Below, in pieces: positions 43,076-52,682 of a stretch of DNA of 64,000 nt (position 1 is its first letter; every line of letters starts with the position of its first letter). Source of the DNA: Paenibacillus sp. SY21-1 (lineage in GTDB: Bacteria; Bacillota; Bacilli; Paenibacillales; Paenibacillaceae); assembly GCF_005222705.1 (NCBI RefSeq), contig NZ_STGF01000001.1:186001-250000 (forward strand), written 5' to 3'. Below the pieces are notes generated by a model. The model was not told the origin of the DNA. It was given only the letters and a program-made list of their open reading frames with translations, and searched no databases. The position numbers and the translations under genes are program-made.

Positions 43076-43678
43076 CTATGTTGCCGTAGTCGGTTGATCG
43101 CTTTCCGCGGCGCCTGCGCTTTGACCTTGTTTGCACTCGCCCTTTCCGCCCTTACCGGCAGGCTTGCCCTGCTGGCCCTGCGAATCCAGCAGCTTGTCCG
43201 CAACGGCTGCGGCGTCAAATGCCGGACGCTCCGTTTTGCTTGAGTCGGTTGCGGATGCATCGCTCTTCGCGTCTTTCTCCGCTTGGGAAGCTTCAAGCCA
43301 TTCGATAAGCTGAGCCTTCAGCGTCTCCCGCGTTTTACCTTGCGCTGCCGCGACCTCCGCCAACGTCTCGGCCTCAAGCCGCGTCCTCAGCTCTGCTTCT
43401 GTCAAACCAAGGTAGGCCGCCAATTGCTGTTGCAGTTGACCTCGTCCAAAGCCAAAACCTCCTCGCTTGCCGCCATGTTCGCCTTGAGCCCGTCCCTCCG
43501 GCTTTGTCTGCGTGCCGTCCGTCGCTTTAGGAGCAGGTGTGGCAGCAGCGTTCGGCGCTGCAGTGCTTGAAGGTGTATCGGTAGCCGCATAAATAAGAGG
43601 AGCCGCCCACAGCGCGCCCCCGCCAAGGGCAACGGTGAGCGCGATTGCTCCCGCTGCGATAGATTTAGCTTTTATCAT
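43076..43678 (-). CDS. Secreted hypothetical protein, DUF2680-like repeat pattern
   Basis: 200 residues from ATG 43678 (AAAGGCGG 11 nt upstream). A signal peptide (hydrophobic about 6-28, cleavage near IYAA) is followed by an Ala/Pro/Thr linker, a Gly/Arg patch (GGKRGGFGFGRGQ) and a helical unit LAAYLGLTEAELRTRLEAETLAEVAAAQGKTRETLKAQLI of a type seen in secreted Firmicute proteins. The C-terminus is low-complexity. There is no enzyme motif. It is divergent from the chemoreceptor gene by 200 bp. Function unknown. Confidence 0.75.
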   Translation of the reverse strand: MIKAKSIAAGAIALTVALGGGALWAAPLIYAATDTPSSTAAPNAAATPAPKATDGTQTKPEGRAQGEHGGKRGGFGFGRGQLQQQLAAYLGLTEAELRTRLEAETLAEVAAAQGKTRETLKAQLIEWLEASQAEKDAKSDASATDSSKTERPAFDAAAVADKLLDSQGQQGKPAGKGGKGECKQGQSAGAAESDQPTTAT

Positions 43679-43878
43679 AGTCAGATTCCGCCTTTCAATC
43701 AGATTGGGTTGTTGCATCTTCTATGCTACACATCCAACGTTAAACTGCGTTTAAAGCAAGCTGAATGTTTGCTGAGAACAAGCAACCACTCCTGTAAAAA
43801 AAATCCTCTACACTTTTATCCAATTGACGACGATATTTTAATTACAAAACAACTCTTTCTACAAGGTGTGATGTCCTC

Positions 43879-45627
43879 ATGTTCAAGTTAAAAAACAAAA
43901 GTCTTGTCGTGACCAGCTCTATCGTGCTTTCTCTTCTGTTCGTAATTGTGATTGGCATTATCGAGACGATTTCTTACACTTCTTTAAAAAAGGGAGCCAT
44001 ATCGGAGATCAGCCAGATCGGCAAAACGCTTTCCTACCAAATGGAAGCGGGCGAGCCATTGCTCATAGCCGCGCACGAGCTTGTAGCCAAAGGGGAAAAA
44101 GGCGAAAACAATGAAACGATGCAATTCTTGAAGCTTCAGCTTGATCAGATGGTCAAAAACAAAATTGTAACCAACGCCTATGTGTACATGCCGGAAATTC
44201 GGGAAGAGGACGGCAAAGAAATCATTGTAGCCATGCAGACAAACGATGCGCTGGCCCAAGCCGGCCTTGGTCCCGGCGACCAATATGAAATGGGGGAAGA
44301 ATTCTCCAAAACCTATCATGAAGCGCTCGACAGCGGCAGTGCGACAAGCCCCGTCGTCCGGGATGAATATGGTGTATGGATGTCTTACCTGACAAGCATT
44401 CGAAATCAGGAGGGCGAGCTGCTGGGCGTATTTGGCGTAGATGTGGACTATACGCTTATCGAAGAGCGGCTAAGCCAGCTGCTGTGGATGAGCGTCAGCA
44501 TTGCCGCTCTGTTCTCCGCCATCGCTATCCTGATCGCTGTCGTGCTGATTCGTCTGGCCATCAAGCCGTTGAAGCGGCTGGCAGAGGTCGCGGCGGCCGC
44601 GGCGCAAGGAGATTTGACTTCCTCCGTCCCGGTCTCGGGCAACAATGAAATCGCCCAGGTAGCAACTGCTTTTAATGAAATGATCGTAAGCTTGCGCAGT
44701 TTGACCGGAAGCATTCGCACAACCTCCAATGAGGTCGCAAGCTCTGCCTTCCATATGCAGCAAAGCGCAGAACAAACCTCACGGGCGACAGAGGAGGTAA
44801 CGACAGCCATTCAGGAGGTGGCCTCCGGATCGGAAACGCAATTGCAAAGCTTCCAGGAGTGCCAGCGAGCCATGAACGAAATGACGATCGGCATTCAGCG
44901 TATCGCCGAATCGGCTTCCAGCGTCTCCGAGCTCGCTGCCGATACGAACGTGCTTGCCAGTGAAGGGGAAACCGTTATTAACCGCACCCTGGAGCAGATG
45001 AAAGCGATAGAATCCAATGTGTCGGACACCGTTGTTACGCTGCGGGAGCTGAAGGATCAGAGCGACAACATTAGCGGTATCCTCGCCATGATTGGAGATG
45101 TCGCGAATCAGACGAATCTGCTCGCCTTGAATGCTTCTATTGAAGCGGCGCGAGCAGGCGAGCATGGCAAAGGGTTCGCCGTAGTTGCGCATGAAATCCG
45201 CAAGCTGGCGGAACGCTCCAAGGAATCCTCCGATGAAATCGGCACAATATTGCATAAGATCGGCACTTATGCGGAGGCTGCAGTCGGCTCGATGGAGCAC
45301 TCCATGTCCGCCGCCCGAATCGGCTCGGATATTTCTTCACAAGCCGGCATCTCCTTCCGCTCCATCGTCGAATCTATCCGCGATGTGTCGACGCAGGTGC
45401 AGGAGGTTTCGGCCGCTTCCGAGCAGATGTCTGCGGGAAGCGAGCAAATCGCCGCTTCGCTTGATGAACTGGAGGGCATTACGTCAGCCAATGCAGGCAA
45501 CTCGCAACGGGTCGCAGCCGCTTCCGAGCAGCAGCTGGCCTCGATGCAGGAGGTGGCCAGCTCGGCGGACCAGCTCCGCAGCCTGGCTGCCAGCTTGACC
45601 GAAGCGACGGGCCGTTTCAAGGCGTAA
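43879..45627 (+). CDS. Methyl-accepting chemotaxis protein
   Basis: 582 residues. First membrane helix about 10-33, an extracellular single-Cache-like domain (about 35-200; [22 protein letters not shown]), second helix about 203-225, HAMP ([27 protein letters not shown]) and a signalling domain with the hairpin tip [26 protein letters not shown]. It senses a small extracellular ligand and controls CheA. AAGGTGTGATG precedes the ATG. It is monocistronic, ending at a terminator (45777-45829). The ligand cannot be predicted. Confidence 0.95.
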   Translation: MFKLKNKSLVVTSSIVLSLLFVIVIGIIETISYTSLKKGAISEISQIGKTLSYQMEAGEPLLIAAHELVAKGEKGENNETMQFLKLQLDQMVKNKIVTNAYVYMPEIREEDGKEIIVAMQTNDALAQAGLGPGDQYEMGEEFSKTYHEALDSGSATSPVVRDEYGVWMSYLTSIRNQEGELLGVFGVDVDYTLIEERLSQLLWMSVSIAALFSAIAILIAVVLIRLAIKPLKRLAEVAAAAAQGDLTSSVPVSGNNEIAQVATAFNEMIVSLRSLTGSIRTTSNEVASSAFHMQQSAEQTSRATEEVTTAIQEVASGSETQLQSFQECQRAMNEMTIGIQRIAESASSVSELAADTNVLASEGETVINRTLEQMKAIESNVSDTVVTLRELKDQSDNISGILAMIGDVANQTNLLALNASIEAARAGEHGKGFAVVAHEIRKLAERSKESSDEIGTILHKIGTYAEAAVGSMEHSMSAARIGSDISSQAGISFRSIVESIRDVSTQVQEVSAASEQMSAGSEQIAASLDELEGITSANAGNSQRVAAASEQQLASMQEVASSADQLRSLAASLTEATGRFKA

Positions 45628-45776
45628 CAGACCCGCTGCCCGTTTCCGAGAAGGAAGGAGAGGTCTCAACATACTTTTTCCATTCTTTCCGCCTCTCGCT
45701 GAATCGGATACTTTCAAGAAAAGGGACTTGGCCTAAAAAAAGCTTCACAACAGCGAGGCATCAAGCTTCACACAAG

Positions 45777-45829
45777 AAAAGACCGCAATTCCCACTTCAT
45801 AAGTGAGAAATGCGGTCTCTATTTTTTCG
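45777..45829 (+). terminator. Rho-independent terminator downstream of the chemoreceptor
   Basis: AGACCGCA pairs with TGCGGTCT around an inner CACTT/AAGTG hairpin, then CTATTTTTT. Confidence 0.85.
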
Positions 45830-45863
45830 AAACGCGGAATGACCTCTGTTTTGCAAGACTGTC

Positions 45864-47888
45864 TCAGGCCGGCAGAGCCGCGCCAAGCTGAAGCTGATAC
45901 ATTGCATAATATTTGCCCTGCTGCTCCAGCAGCTCGTCATGACTGCCGCGTTCCACGATGACGCCGCGATCCAGCACCAGAATTTGGTCGGCGTTGCGAA
46001 TCGTCGACAGACGGTGGGCAATGACAAATGTTGTCCGTCCCTGCTTGAGAACATCAAGCGCCGCTTGAATAATCGCTTCCGTCTCCGTATCAATGCTCGC
46101 TGTCGCTTCATCGAGGATCAGGATAGCGGGATCGTACGCCAAAGCCCGCGCAAACGAAATTAATTGACGCTGACCGGCGGACAAGGTGCTCCCCTTCTCA
46201 ATTACGGGCGCATCGATTCCGCCTGGAAGCTGGCTGAACATATCATAGGCGCCTACATCGCGCAGCGCTTGCTCAATCCGCTCCCTGCTTATGGCAGGGT
46301 TATCCAAGCTGATGTTTGAGGCGATCGTGCCTGTAAACAGGAACGGGTCCTGCAGCACAATGCCCATATGCTGACGCAAATGCTGTTTAGGCAGCTTTCG
46401 GACGTCGACTCCGTCTACGGCGATGCTCCCCTCCTCTATATCATAGAAGCGGAACAGCAGATTGAGAATCGAGCTTTTGCCGGAGCCGGTATGCCCGACA
46501 AGCGCCACTGTATCGCCTTGACGGGCATGGAAGGAAATATGCTTGAGCACGTACTCGTCTTTTTTGTAGGCAAACGACACATCCTCGAACTTCACATCTC
46601 CCTTGTAGCGCTCCATACTGCCCGGAACAACGTCAAGGCCTTCCTCATCCATCAGCTTGAACAGCCGTTCCGCAGACACTCTCGCCGTCTCCAGATTGGA
46701 GAGCTGATTCACAATGCCGACGATCGGAGCAAACATCCGGTTCATGTAATCGACAAAGGCGTACAGCGCGCCGATCGAAATGACTGTCCGCAGCGCATCG
46801 CCCCAGAACAGCAAAATAACGATAATAAACAGCACGTTGCGCACGAAATTGACCAGATTGTGCGACGTCAGGGAGTTGAGGCTCAGCAGCTTGTTTTGAT
46901 AGGTGAAATAATGCTCATTGAGCTCCTCGAACTCCTTTGTCGTCTGTTTCTGGCGGCGAAACGCCTGAATAATGGTCATGCCTTGAATCGACTCGTTCAG
47001 AATGCCGTTAATTTCACTTAGCTTGGCGCGTATGACCCGGTTATATTTAGCCGCGAAGCGCCGGTAGACGATAATCCAGACAATCAGAATCGGCACAAGC
47101 GGCGCGGCAATAAGCGCAAGCCTGTAATCGAGCAGAAACAGGGCGCCGAAAATCGCCGCAATATAGATGGTGCCCGTGAAAAAGTTGGCCAGCACCCCGA
47201 CATACAGCTCGCGAATCGCCTCCGTATCATTCGTAACCCGCGATACGACTTGACCCGCCGACAAATTATCGTAATAATTCACCGGAAGACGCTGCGTATG
47301 GGCGAATACATCCATCCGCATTTGACGAACGATTCGGTTCGCGGAAGTCTGAAGCATCAGCCTCTGCCCGTATGTAAATACGGCTACGAGCAGCAGAAAG
47401 CCGAAATATAACGCCGCCAGCGTCAGCAACGCGGGGAACTCCGGCTTATAGAATGCGTAAAGTTCCTCCTTCGTCAGCCTGGTCACCGGATAGCTCGCCG
47501 AGTGGACGCCATCCTTGCTTGTGACAGTCATCGTGCCGTCAGCCGTTATTTCGCGCTTGCCTGATTCCTCCTGAAGAGCGCCAGCCAGAAAAACGAATTG
47601 TCGGCCGATCTGAAGCACGCGCACCTCAGGTCCTTTTTGTTCATCCGAGGAGAAGTGATCCTCGCGTTTGTACCATTGCTCTTTATAAAAAACCGCATAG
47701 GGCTGCTCCCCATCGACCTGATGCCATTTCTTCTCGATGCCGAGAATGTTCTGGTCAATCATCCGTTTGGCGATGAGCGGGCCCGCAAGCTCGGCGCATA
47801 CAGCAAGAATGAGCAGCGCCAGCGCGACAAAAATCATTTTTTTATAAAGCATGGCGTATTGAAACAATCTCTTACCCGTTGTACCCAT
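45864..47888 (-). CDS. bmrD: ABC exporter half, BmrD-like (canonical ATPase site)
   Basis: 674 residues, the length of B. subtilis BmrD. A first membrane helix is followed by an extra 100-residue extracellular segment (about 38-140), then five helices and an ATPase domain with Walker A LVGHTGSGKSSIL, signature LSAGQRQLISFARAL and Walker B LILDEATAS with the catalytic Glu. Its partner upstream has Asp at that position, so the pair should be a heterodimeric multidrug exporter with one active site. It starts 18 bp after the partner's stop; RBS is GGGGCG. Both are governed by the leader-peptide attenuator at 49717-50021. Confidence 0.88.
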   Translation of the reverse strand: MGTTGKRLFQYAMLYKKMIFVALALLILAVCAELAGPLIAKRMIDQNILGIEKKWHQVDGEQPYAVFYKEQWYKREDHFSSDEQKGPEVRVLQIGRQFVFLAGALQEESGKREITADGTMTVTSKDGVHSASYPVTRLTKEELYAFYKPEFPALLTLAALYFGFLLLVAVFTYGQRLMLQTSANRIVRQMRMDVFAHTQRLPVNYYDNLSAGQVVSRVTNDTEAIRELYVGVLANFFTGTIYIAAIFGALFLLDYRLALIAAPLVPILIVWIIVYRRFAAKYNRVIRAKLSEINGILNESIQGMTIIQAFRRQKQTTKEFEELNEHYFTYQNKLLSLNSLTSHNLVNFVRNVLFIIVILLFWGDALRTVISIGALYAFVDYMNRMFAPIVGIVNQLSNLETARVSAERLFKLMDEEGLDVVPGSMERYKGDVKFEDVSFAYKKDEYVLKHISFHARQGDTVALVGHTGSGKSSILNLLFRFYDIEEGSIAVDGVDVRKLPKQHLRQHMGIVLQDPFLFTGTIASNISLDNPAISRERIEQALRDVGAYDMFSQLPGGIDAPVIEKGSTLSAGQRQLISFARALAYDPAILILDEATASIDTETEAIIQAALDVLKQGRTTFVIAHRLSTIRNADQILVLDRGVIVERGSHDELLEQQGKYYAMYQLQLGAALPA

Positions 47889-47906
47889 TGTTGTTCACGC
47901 CCCTGT

Positions 47907-49649
47907 TTACTCGATTGCAGCTTCCAGCTGCTGACGGTCATATTGCTCGCGATACCAGCCGCCCTGTGCAAGCAGCTCCTCATGCGTGCCGGTCTGTACA
48001 ATTCGTCCCTCTTCCAGAACGATAATTCGGTCCGCATGCTGTACCGCCGACAGCCGATGTGTCGTGATCAAAGTCGTTTTGCCCGCCCGTTCCGTTCGTA
48101 TGCCTTCAATAATCTCCGCTTCCGTCTTGCCGTCCACCGCCGAAAGCGCGTCATCCATAAGCAGGATGTCAGGGTTTGCGATTAACGCCCGCGCAATGCT
48201 TACCCGTTGCTTCTGGCCCCCGGAAAGCGCTACGCCGCGTTCGCCCACAAGCGTTTCAAGTCCATCGGGCAGGAAGGCAATATCCTTCGCGAATGAAGCT
48301 CGTTCAAGCGCACGCTGCAAATCGGCGTCGCTCGCCTTGTGCCCGCCAAATAAAATATTGGCCCGAATCGACTTCGAGAAAAGCAGCGGCTGCTGCGGCA
48401 CATAGCCGATAAAGCCGAGCCATTCCTGAGTGTCCAGCTTGCCTAGCGGCGTTCCCGCGATACGGATGTCGCCGCGCCCAAGCGGATATTCGCGCAGCAG
48501 CTGCTTCAGCAGTGTTGTCTTGCCGCTGCCCGTACGTCCTACGATGCCAAGCGTTTCCCCTTGCTGCAGCCTGAAGCTGACGCCGGATAAATTGTCGACT
48601 TGCGAGGAAGGATAGCGGAACGTTACATCCTCAAAGTCGATGGTGGAAGGCAAAGCCGCAGCTGCTTTATGCAAAACGTCAGGAACATCCTGCTTATAGC
48701 CAAGCGTCTCGTTAACGCGGTCGAGCGATGCGTTGCCGCGCTGCATAATGTTGATCAGCTCGCCGATCGCGAACATCGGCCAAATGAGCATGCCTAGGAA
48801 AATGTTAAAGGAAACCAGCTCGCCGAGCGTAATCTCATTGTGAAATACCAGATAGCCGCCGTAGCACAGACCAATCAAGTAGCTTGTGCCGACAAGCACC
48901 TTCATAATCGGCTCGAATAACGCGTCTATTCGGGCTACGGCAATATTTTTACCGAGCACCTCATCAGTCTTTTTGGCAAAGCGCTCCTCGCTCGCCTCCT
49001 CCTGAACGTACGCCCGCACCACCCGCACGCCGGCCACCGACTCCAGCACCTGGTCATTGAGCTCGCCAAAGGCATTTTGCGATTCGGTAAAGCGCTCATG
49101 AATTTTTTTGCCGAAATAAGACATGGCTAACGCCATTAGCGGCAGTGGCAGCAGCGCCGCCAGCGTCAGCTTTACGCTGATCAGCGAAGCCATTACGATT
49201 AGAATCGTAATCAGAAACAGCGTAGAATCGACCAGCGTCAAAATACCGAAGCCGGCCGTCTGCGCCACAGCGCCCAAATCGTTGGTCGAGCGCGCCATCA
49301 GGTCGCCCGTTCGATTGCGCTCATAGAACGTCGGCGTCATCCGCAGAAAATGCCCCATCAGCCTTGACCGCAGCAGCTTCTCCAGCACGAATGCTCCGCC
49401 GAACAGCTGATAATGCCATACGTACATAATGAAGTAGCCCACGATCGTCAAACCGATCCACAGGCCCATTAACTGATAAAACCTCGGTTCGGCGAGCGAG
49501 CCCTGATGTATACCGTCAATCGCGTATCCTATCAGCCAAGGCGGGATAACGTCGATAAATCCCGACATCACGAGCAAAATAACGGCAACCGCATACCGCT
49601 TGGCATTCATTCGAAAAAACCATTTTAACTTGATCAATACCCCAAACAT
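47907..49649 (-). CDS. bmrC: ABC exporter half, BmrC-like (degenerate ATPase site)
   Basis: 580 residues, as in BmrC. Six membrane helices before residue 310, then an ATPase domain with Walker A IVGRTGSGKTTLLKQL, signature LSGGQKQRVSIARAL and Walker B LLMDDALSAVD, where Asp replaces the catalytic Glu, typical of the non-canonical subunit of heterodimeric exporters. AAGGTGG is 10 nt upstream of ATG 49649. The gene is preceded by two terminator hairpins and a 31-codon leader peptide, the arrangement known for B. subtilis bmrB-bmrCD, where translation-blocking antibiotics induce the transporter. Confidence 0.88.
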   Translation of the reverse strand: MFGVLIKLKWFFRMNAKRYAVAVILLVMSGFIDVIPPWLIGYAIDGIHQGSLAEPRFYQLMGLWIGLTIVGYFIMYVWHYQLFGGAFVLEKLLRSRLMGHFLRMTPTFYERNRTGDLMARSTNDLGAVAQTAGFGILTLVDSTLFLITILIVMASLISVKLTLAALLPLPLMALAMSYFGKKIHERFTESQNAFGELNDQVLESVAGVRVVRAYVQEEASEERFAKKTDEVLGKNIAVARIDALFEPIMKVLVGTSYLIGLCYGGYLVFHNEITLGELVSFNIFLGMLIWPMFAIGELINIMQRGNASLDRVNETLGYKQDVPDVLHKAAAALPSTIDFEDVTFRYPSSQVDNLSGVSFRLQQGETLGIVGRTGSGKTTLLKQLLREYPLGRGDIRIAGTPLGKLDTQEWLGFIGYVPQQPLLFSKSIRANILFGGHKASDADLQRALERASFAKDIAFLPDGLETLVGERGVALSGGQKQRVSIARALIANPDILLMDDALSAVDGKTEAEIIEGIRTERAGKTTLITTHRLSAVQHADRIIVLEEGRIVQTGTHEELLAQGGWYREQYDRQQLEAAIE

Positions 49650-49716
49650 TTATTCAATCCCACCTTCCGTTATCCATCCCGACGTCCGACTCCCATCGCA
49701 GTCCCCTTTTTGGCAT

Positions 49717-49755
49717 AAAAAAAGAAGCGCACCGCCGCAGGCGACACGCTCCTTC
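49717..49755 (-). terminator. Second leader terminator upstream of the BmrCD-like genes
   Basis: On the minus strand GAAGGAGCGTGTCGCC folds with GGCGGTGCGCTTC (G-U pairs allowed) and is followed by TTTTTTT. Confidence 0.8.
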
Positions 49756-49798
49756 GCTTGAAAACGCTCCTTCACACAGGATAACGCTCCAAGACGCT

Positions 49799-49836
49799 AA
49801 AAAAGGCGCATGGCTACGACATCGTAACCATACGCC
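49799..49836 (-). terminator. First leader terminator upstream of the BmrCD-like genes
   Basis: GGCGTATGGTTACGA pairs with TCGTAGCCATGCGCC (two G-U pairs), then TTTTTT. It starts 24 nt beyond the leader-peptide stop. Three GGAGCGT repeats lie between it and the second terminator and could form alternative pairings. Confidence 0.85.
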
Positions 49837-49859
49837 TCCGGATGCTGGGGAATATCCCT

Positions 49860-49955
49860 CTAATCAATGGAAAAGACGCGCGGATGGATTACGTTAATCA
49901 TGTTCAATTGGACAAACGGCACTACATGCATATCAAACCGATGTGTATTTCTCAT
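49860..49955 (-). CDS. 31-residue leader peptide of the BmrCD-like exporter operon
   Basis: ATG at 49955 with an excellent ribosome binding site (GAGAGGAGGG) and a stop TAG at 49860. The product, beginning MRNTHRFDMHVV and ending VFSID, is unlike a secreted or membrane peptide. It lies between a consensus sigma-A promoter and two terminators in front of the exporter genes. By analogy with BmrB of B. subtilis, ribosome stalling on it by translation inhibitors would prevent the first terminator from forming. This mechanism is inferred from the layout; the peptide sequence itself need not be conserved. Confidence 0.75.
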   Translation of the reverse strand: MRNTHRFDMHVVPFVQLNMINVIHPRVFSID

Positions 49956-49992
49956 GGAACGTAACCCTCCTCTCGTTAAAATTCTACTTGTC

Positions 49993-50021
49993 ACTTTACC
50001 ACCTCAAGAAAAAACTGTCAA
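49993..50021 (-). promoter_or_regulatory. Sigma-A promoter of the leader-peptide/exporter operon
   Basis: Minus-strand -35 TTGACA (50016-50021), 17-bp spacer, -10 TAAAGT (49993-49998). Confidence 0.8.
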
Positions 50022-50092
50022 TCCCAAATTGAAAAGGCTTTCGTTTCTTCAAGCGGCGCAGGCACTGCAGGTCACACAATGTTACGCTTTGT

Positions 50093-50135
50093 TGTGACTG
50101 AAATCACATGAAAGCTGCACTCGCAGCCTTATACT
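50093..50135 (+). promoter_or_regulatory. Fnr/Crp-type site and promoter of the flavohaemoglobin gene
   Basis: TGTGACTGAAATCACA (50093-50108) is a perfect TGTGA-N6-TCACA palindrome. A -10 TATACT is at 50130-50135 without a good -35; the palindrome centre is about 41.5 bp upstream of the expected start point, the class II activator position. A Crp/Fnr-family gene is present at 60850. Confidence 0.7.
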
Positions 50136-50226
50136 TGGTTTATCTGAAGGAAGCGGGCCCGCTAACCGTTTAATGTTCGCCCGCAATGAAGCGATTCTCA
50201 TTTCAACCATTCGGAGGGGGATTTTT

Positions 50227-51462
50227 ATGTTAAGCGCAACTACCATTCAAATCATTAAATCAACCGTACCCGTGCTTGAGGTTCACGGTGTTACGATTAC
50301 CAAACGCTTCTACGAGACGATGTTCGCTGCTCATCCTGAGCTGCTGAATATTTTTAATCACGCCAACCAGAAGCAGGGCAGGCAGCAAACGGCGCTGGCC
50401 AACGCTGTATACGCGGCGGCCGTCCACATCGACAATCTTGCGGCTATTCTGCCCGTCGTCAAACAAATCGCCCACAAGCATCGCAGCCTGGGCATACTCC
50501 CTGAGCATTATCCGATCGTCGGCCAATATTTGCTTGGCGCCATCAAAGATGTGCTCGGCGATGCGGCTACCGATGAAATTCTCGGAGCCTGGGGCGAGGC
50601 ATACGGCGTCATAGCGGATGCGTTCATCGGCGTCGAAGCCGATATGTACAAGGAGGCGGCATCGGCAACCGGAGGCTGGGACGGCTTCAGGCGCTTCCGG
50701 ATTATTCGCAAGGTCAAGGAGAGCGAGGTCATCACCTCCTTTTATTTCGCGCCTGAGGACGGCGGCGCCATATCCGATTTTCAGCCGGGACAATATATCA
50801 GCCTCAAGCTTCAGCCGGAAGGGCAGGCATTTACGCAAATACGCCAATATAGCCTATCCGACGCTCCTGGTCATCCGCACTACCGGATTTCCGTCAAGCG
50901 TGAGGACGCCTGCGACTCCAAGCCCGATGGAATTATCTCCACGTATCTGCATAACGAACTTGAAGAAGGAAGCATCGTCGAGCTGTCGGCGCCGGCAGGC
51001 GACTTTACGCTCCGTACGCCGGATACGCGGCCACTTGTGCTGCTCAGCGGCGGGGTCGGGATAACGCCTATGCTTAGCATGCTGAACACGACGGCCCAGC
51101 GCCAACCCGAGCGTTCCGTGACATTCATTCACTCGGCAATCAATGGCGATACGCATGCGTTCCGCGACCATGTAACGGCACTTGCTGAGCGTCACCCCGA
51201 GGTGAAGGCATATTTCTGCTACCAGCAGCCTACCCCGAGCGACCGGGCAAGCCAGCTGTTCGACAAAGAAGGCTACTTGGACTTGGCTTGGCTGCGGCAG
51301 ATCATCGCCGACAAAAACGCCGACTACTATTTCTGCGGCCCGCTTCCATTCATGCGGGCGGCCAATCGCCTTCTGCAGGAGCTCGGCGTACCGCAGGACG
51401 ACATCCATTATGAATTTTTTGGACCTGCCGCCAGCCTGAGCGCCGAAGCCGAGGTCGTATAG
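50227..51462 (+). CDS. hmp: Flavohaemoglobin (nitric oxide dioxygenase)
   Basis: 411 residues from ATG 50227, chosen for GGAGGGGG upstream and for the normal N-terminus [17 protein letters not shown]; the open frame begins 54 bp earlier. Globin domain to about residue 140 with haem-ligand His in the HxxH-type segment [16 protein letters not shown]-binding motif [13 protein letters not shown]-binding [13 protein letters not shown]-terminal FFGP. It converts NO to nitrate using O2 and NAD(P)H in the cytoplasm. Regulation by an Fnr-like activator is suggested by the site at 50093-50108. Monocistronic. Confidence 0.96.
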   Translation: MLSATTIQIIKSTVPVLEVHGVTITKRFYETMFAAHPELLNIFNHANQKQGRQQTALANAVYAAAVHIDNLAAILPVVKQIAHKHRSLGILPEHYPIVGQYLLGAIKDVLGDAATDEILGAWGEAYGVIADAFIGVEADMYKEAASATGGWDGFRRFRIIRKVKESEVITSFYFAPEDGGAISDFQPGQYISLKLQPEGQAFTQIRQYSLSDAPGHPHYRISVKREDACDSKPDGIISTYLHNELEEGSIVELSAPAGDFTLRTPDTRPLVLLSGGVGITPMLSMLNTTAQRQPERSVTFIHSAINGDTHAFRDHVTALAERHPEVKAYFCYQQPTPSDRASQLFDKEGYLDLAWLRQIIADKNADYYFCGPLPFMRAANRLLQELGVPQDDIHYEFFGPAASLSAEAEVV

Positions 51463-51563
51463 CTTGGCTATATTTCTCGATTAAAATCCGTTATCGCGCA
51501 GCAGGGGCCGCTTGACTTCTTCCTTGCTGCCTAATCGGGGCTGCTTGCAAATACTCCCATCAT

Positions 51564-52386
51564 AGTAGACAGTAGAAAAACAAAAATTCTACTTCTACCG
51601 TGATGGGAGTTTTTGTGGTGTCGAAAAGAAATCAGATTTCATTAGACGTAAAATTGCATGTCGTAAAACGATGTATTCAAAATCAATCCAATCCTAACTA
51701 TGAAGCCAAGCAACCAGGGGTCGCTCACATGACAGTTAGGGATTGGATAAGAAAGTATAGAGCAGAAGGGTTGGAAGGATTAGATTTCGAGTAGTCGTGT
51801 GTTGAGAAGATGGATTTCCAAGTATACGTGTAGGCCGCTGCTCCGAATAAGAAGTGGTGCACAGATATCACCGAGTTGAAGTATGGGAACGGTCAAAAAT
51901 CGTATTTGAGCGCGATTATTGATGTATATGGCAACTCCCTCGTATCGTGGGTGCTTAGCCACTCCAACAACAACAAACTGGTCATGGATACGGTGAAGAA
52001 GGCGTATAGGGGGAACCGTGGGGTAACGCCCCTTCTGCATAGTGACCGAGGTTTCCAGTACACCTCGCATGACTATAATCGCTTGAAGAAAAAGTACGGT
52101 TTCACAGCGAGCATGTCTCGTGTGAGCCGATGTTTGGATAACCGGCCTATTGAGCGATTTTGCGGCACATACAAGGCAGAAAGCTTTTATTTGAAGAATT
52201 TCGATACCTATGATGAAGTTCTTGAAGATGTGCGGAATTATATCCGTTACTATAACAACTACCGCTATACAGATCGACTTAACGGCTTGTCTCCACATGA
52301 GTATCGGCGAGCTGCTTCATGAAAATAATCCTCCAGTTCTTTTGAACTGGGGGAACGATCAATCCGATTTTTTTTCACTGTCTACT
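51564..52386 (+). mobile_element. Truncated IS3-family element (IS150-like)
   Basis: Imperfect terminal inverted repeats: AGTAGACAGTAGAAAAA at the left (from 51564) and AGTAGACAGTGAAAAAA read inward from 52386. The length of about 820 bp is well below the 1.2-1.5 kb of complete elements; the middle, with the end of orfA and the start of orfB, is missing. A hairpin CCAGTTC/GAACTGG (about 52333-52350) lies near the right end. No clear target duplication. Confidence 0.75.
51618..52322 (+). pseudogene. Remnant of IS3-family transposase orfA-orfB
   Basis: 51618-51794 encodes the first helix-turn-helix part of OrfA (SLDVKLHVVKRCIQN, MTVRDWIRKYRAEG), ending early at a stop. About 51834-52322 resumes as the catalytic part of OrfB with the DDE residues in WCTDITELKYG, LHSDRGFQYTS and DNRPIERFCG, and the usual RLNGLSPHEYR end. 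The N-terminal half of OrfB is missing and a stop (about 51831) separates the parts, so it should be inactive. It borders the AT-rich bacteriocin island. Confidence 0.85.
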
Positions 52387-52682
52387 TGACAGGGAGCACT
52401 TCATTATAGGGACGATTTAAGGTCATTTTCATTAATATTTTCGAGCGTTTGAGATTAATATAAACTTTTTTCTCTTAGCTAACTTCAAGCTACAGCAGTC
52501 TTCTCCGGACAACGTTCAACTGGAACATTATAGTTTTTATAACTTTAAATCACTTAAATTTTATGTATAATAATTCTATATTATATATTTTAAATTAGAC
52601 AGTACGATTCAGTTTATATTCATTCTTGATTCTCTTTTTGCAACGTTCGTGAATAAATACCTGTTACTTAATCACTAACTTA
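52387..52682. other. AT-rich spacer
   Basis: From the IS end to the LuxR regulator. No frame with start signals, terminator or repeat of note. Confidence 0.4.

Noticed and set aside
51600..52322. Functional IS3 transposase
   Set aside because: The N-terminal half of OrfB is missing and stops separate the remaining parts, although the DDE residues are still readable.
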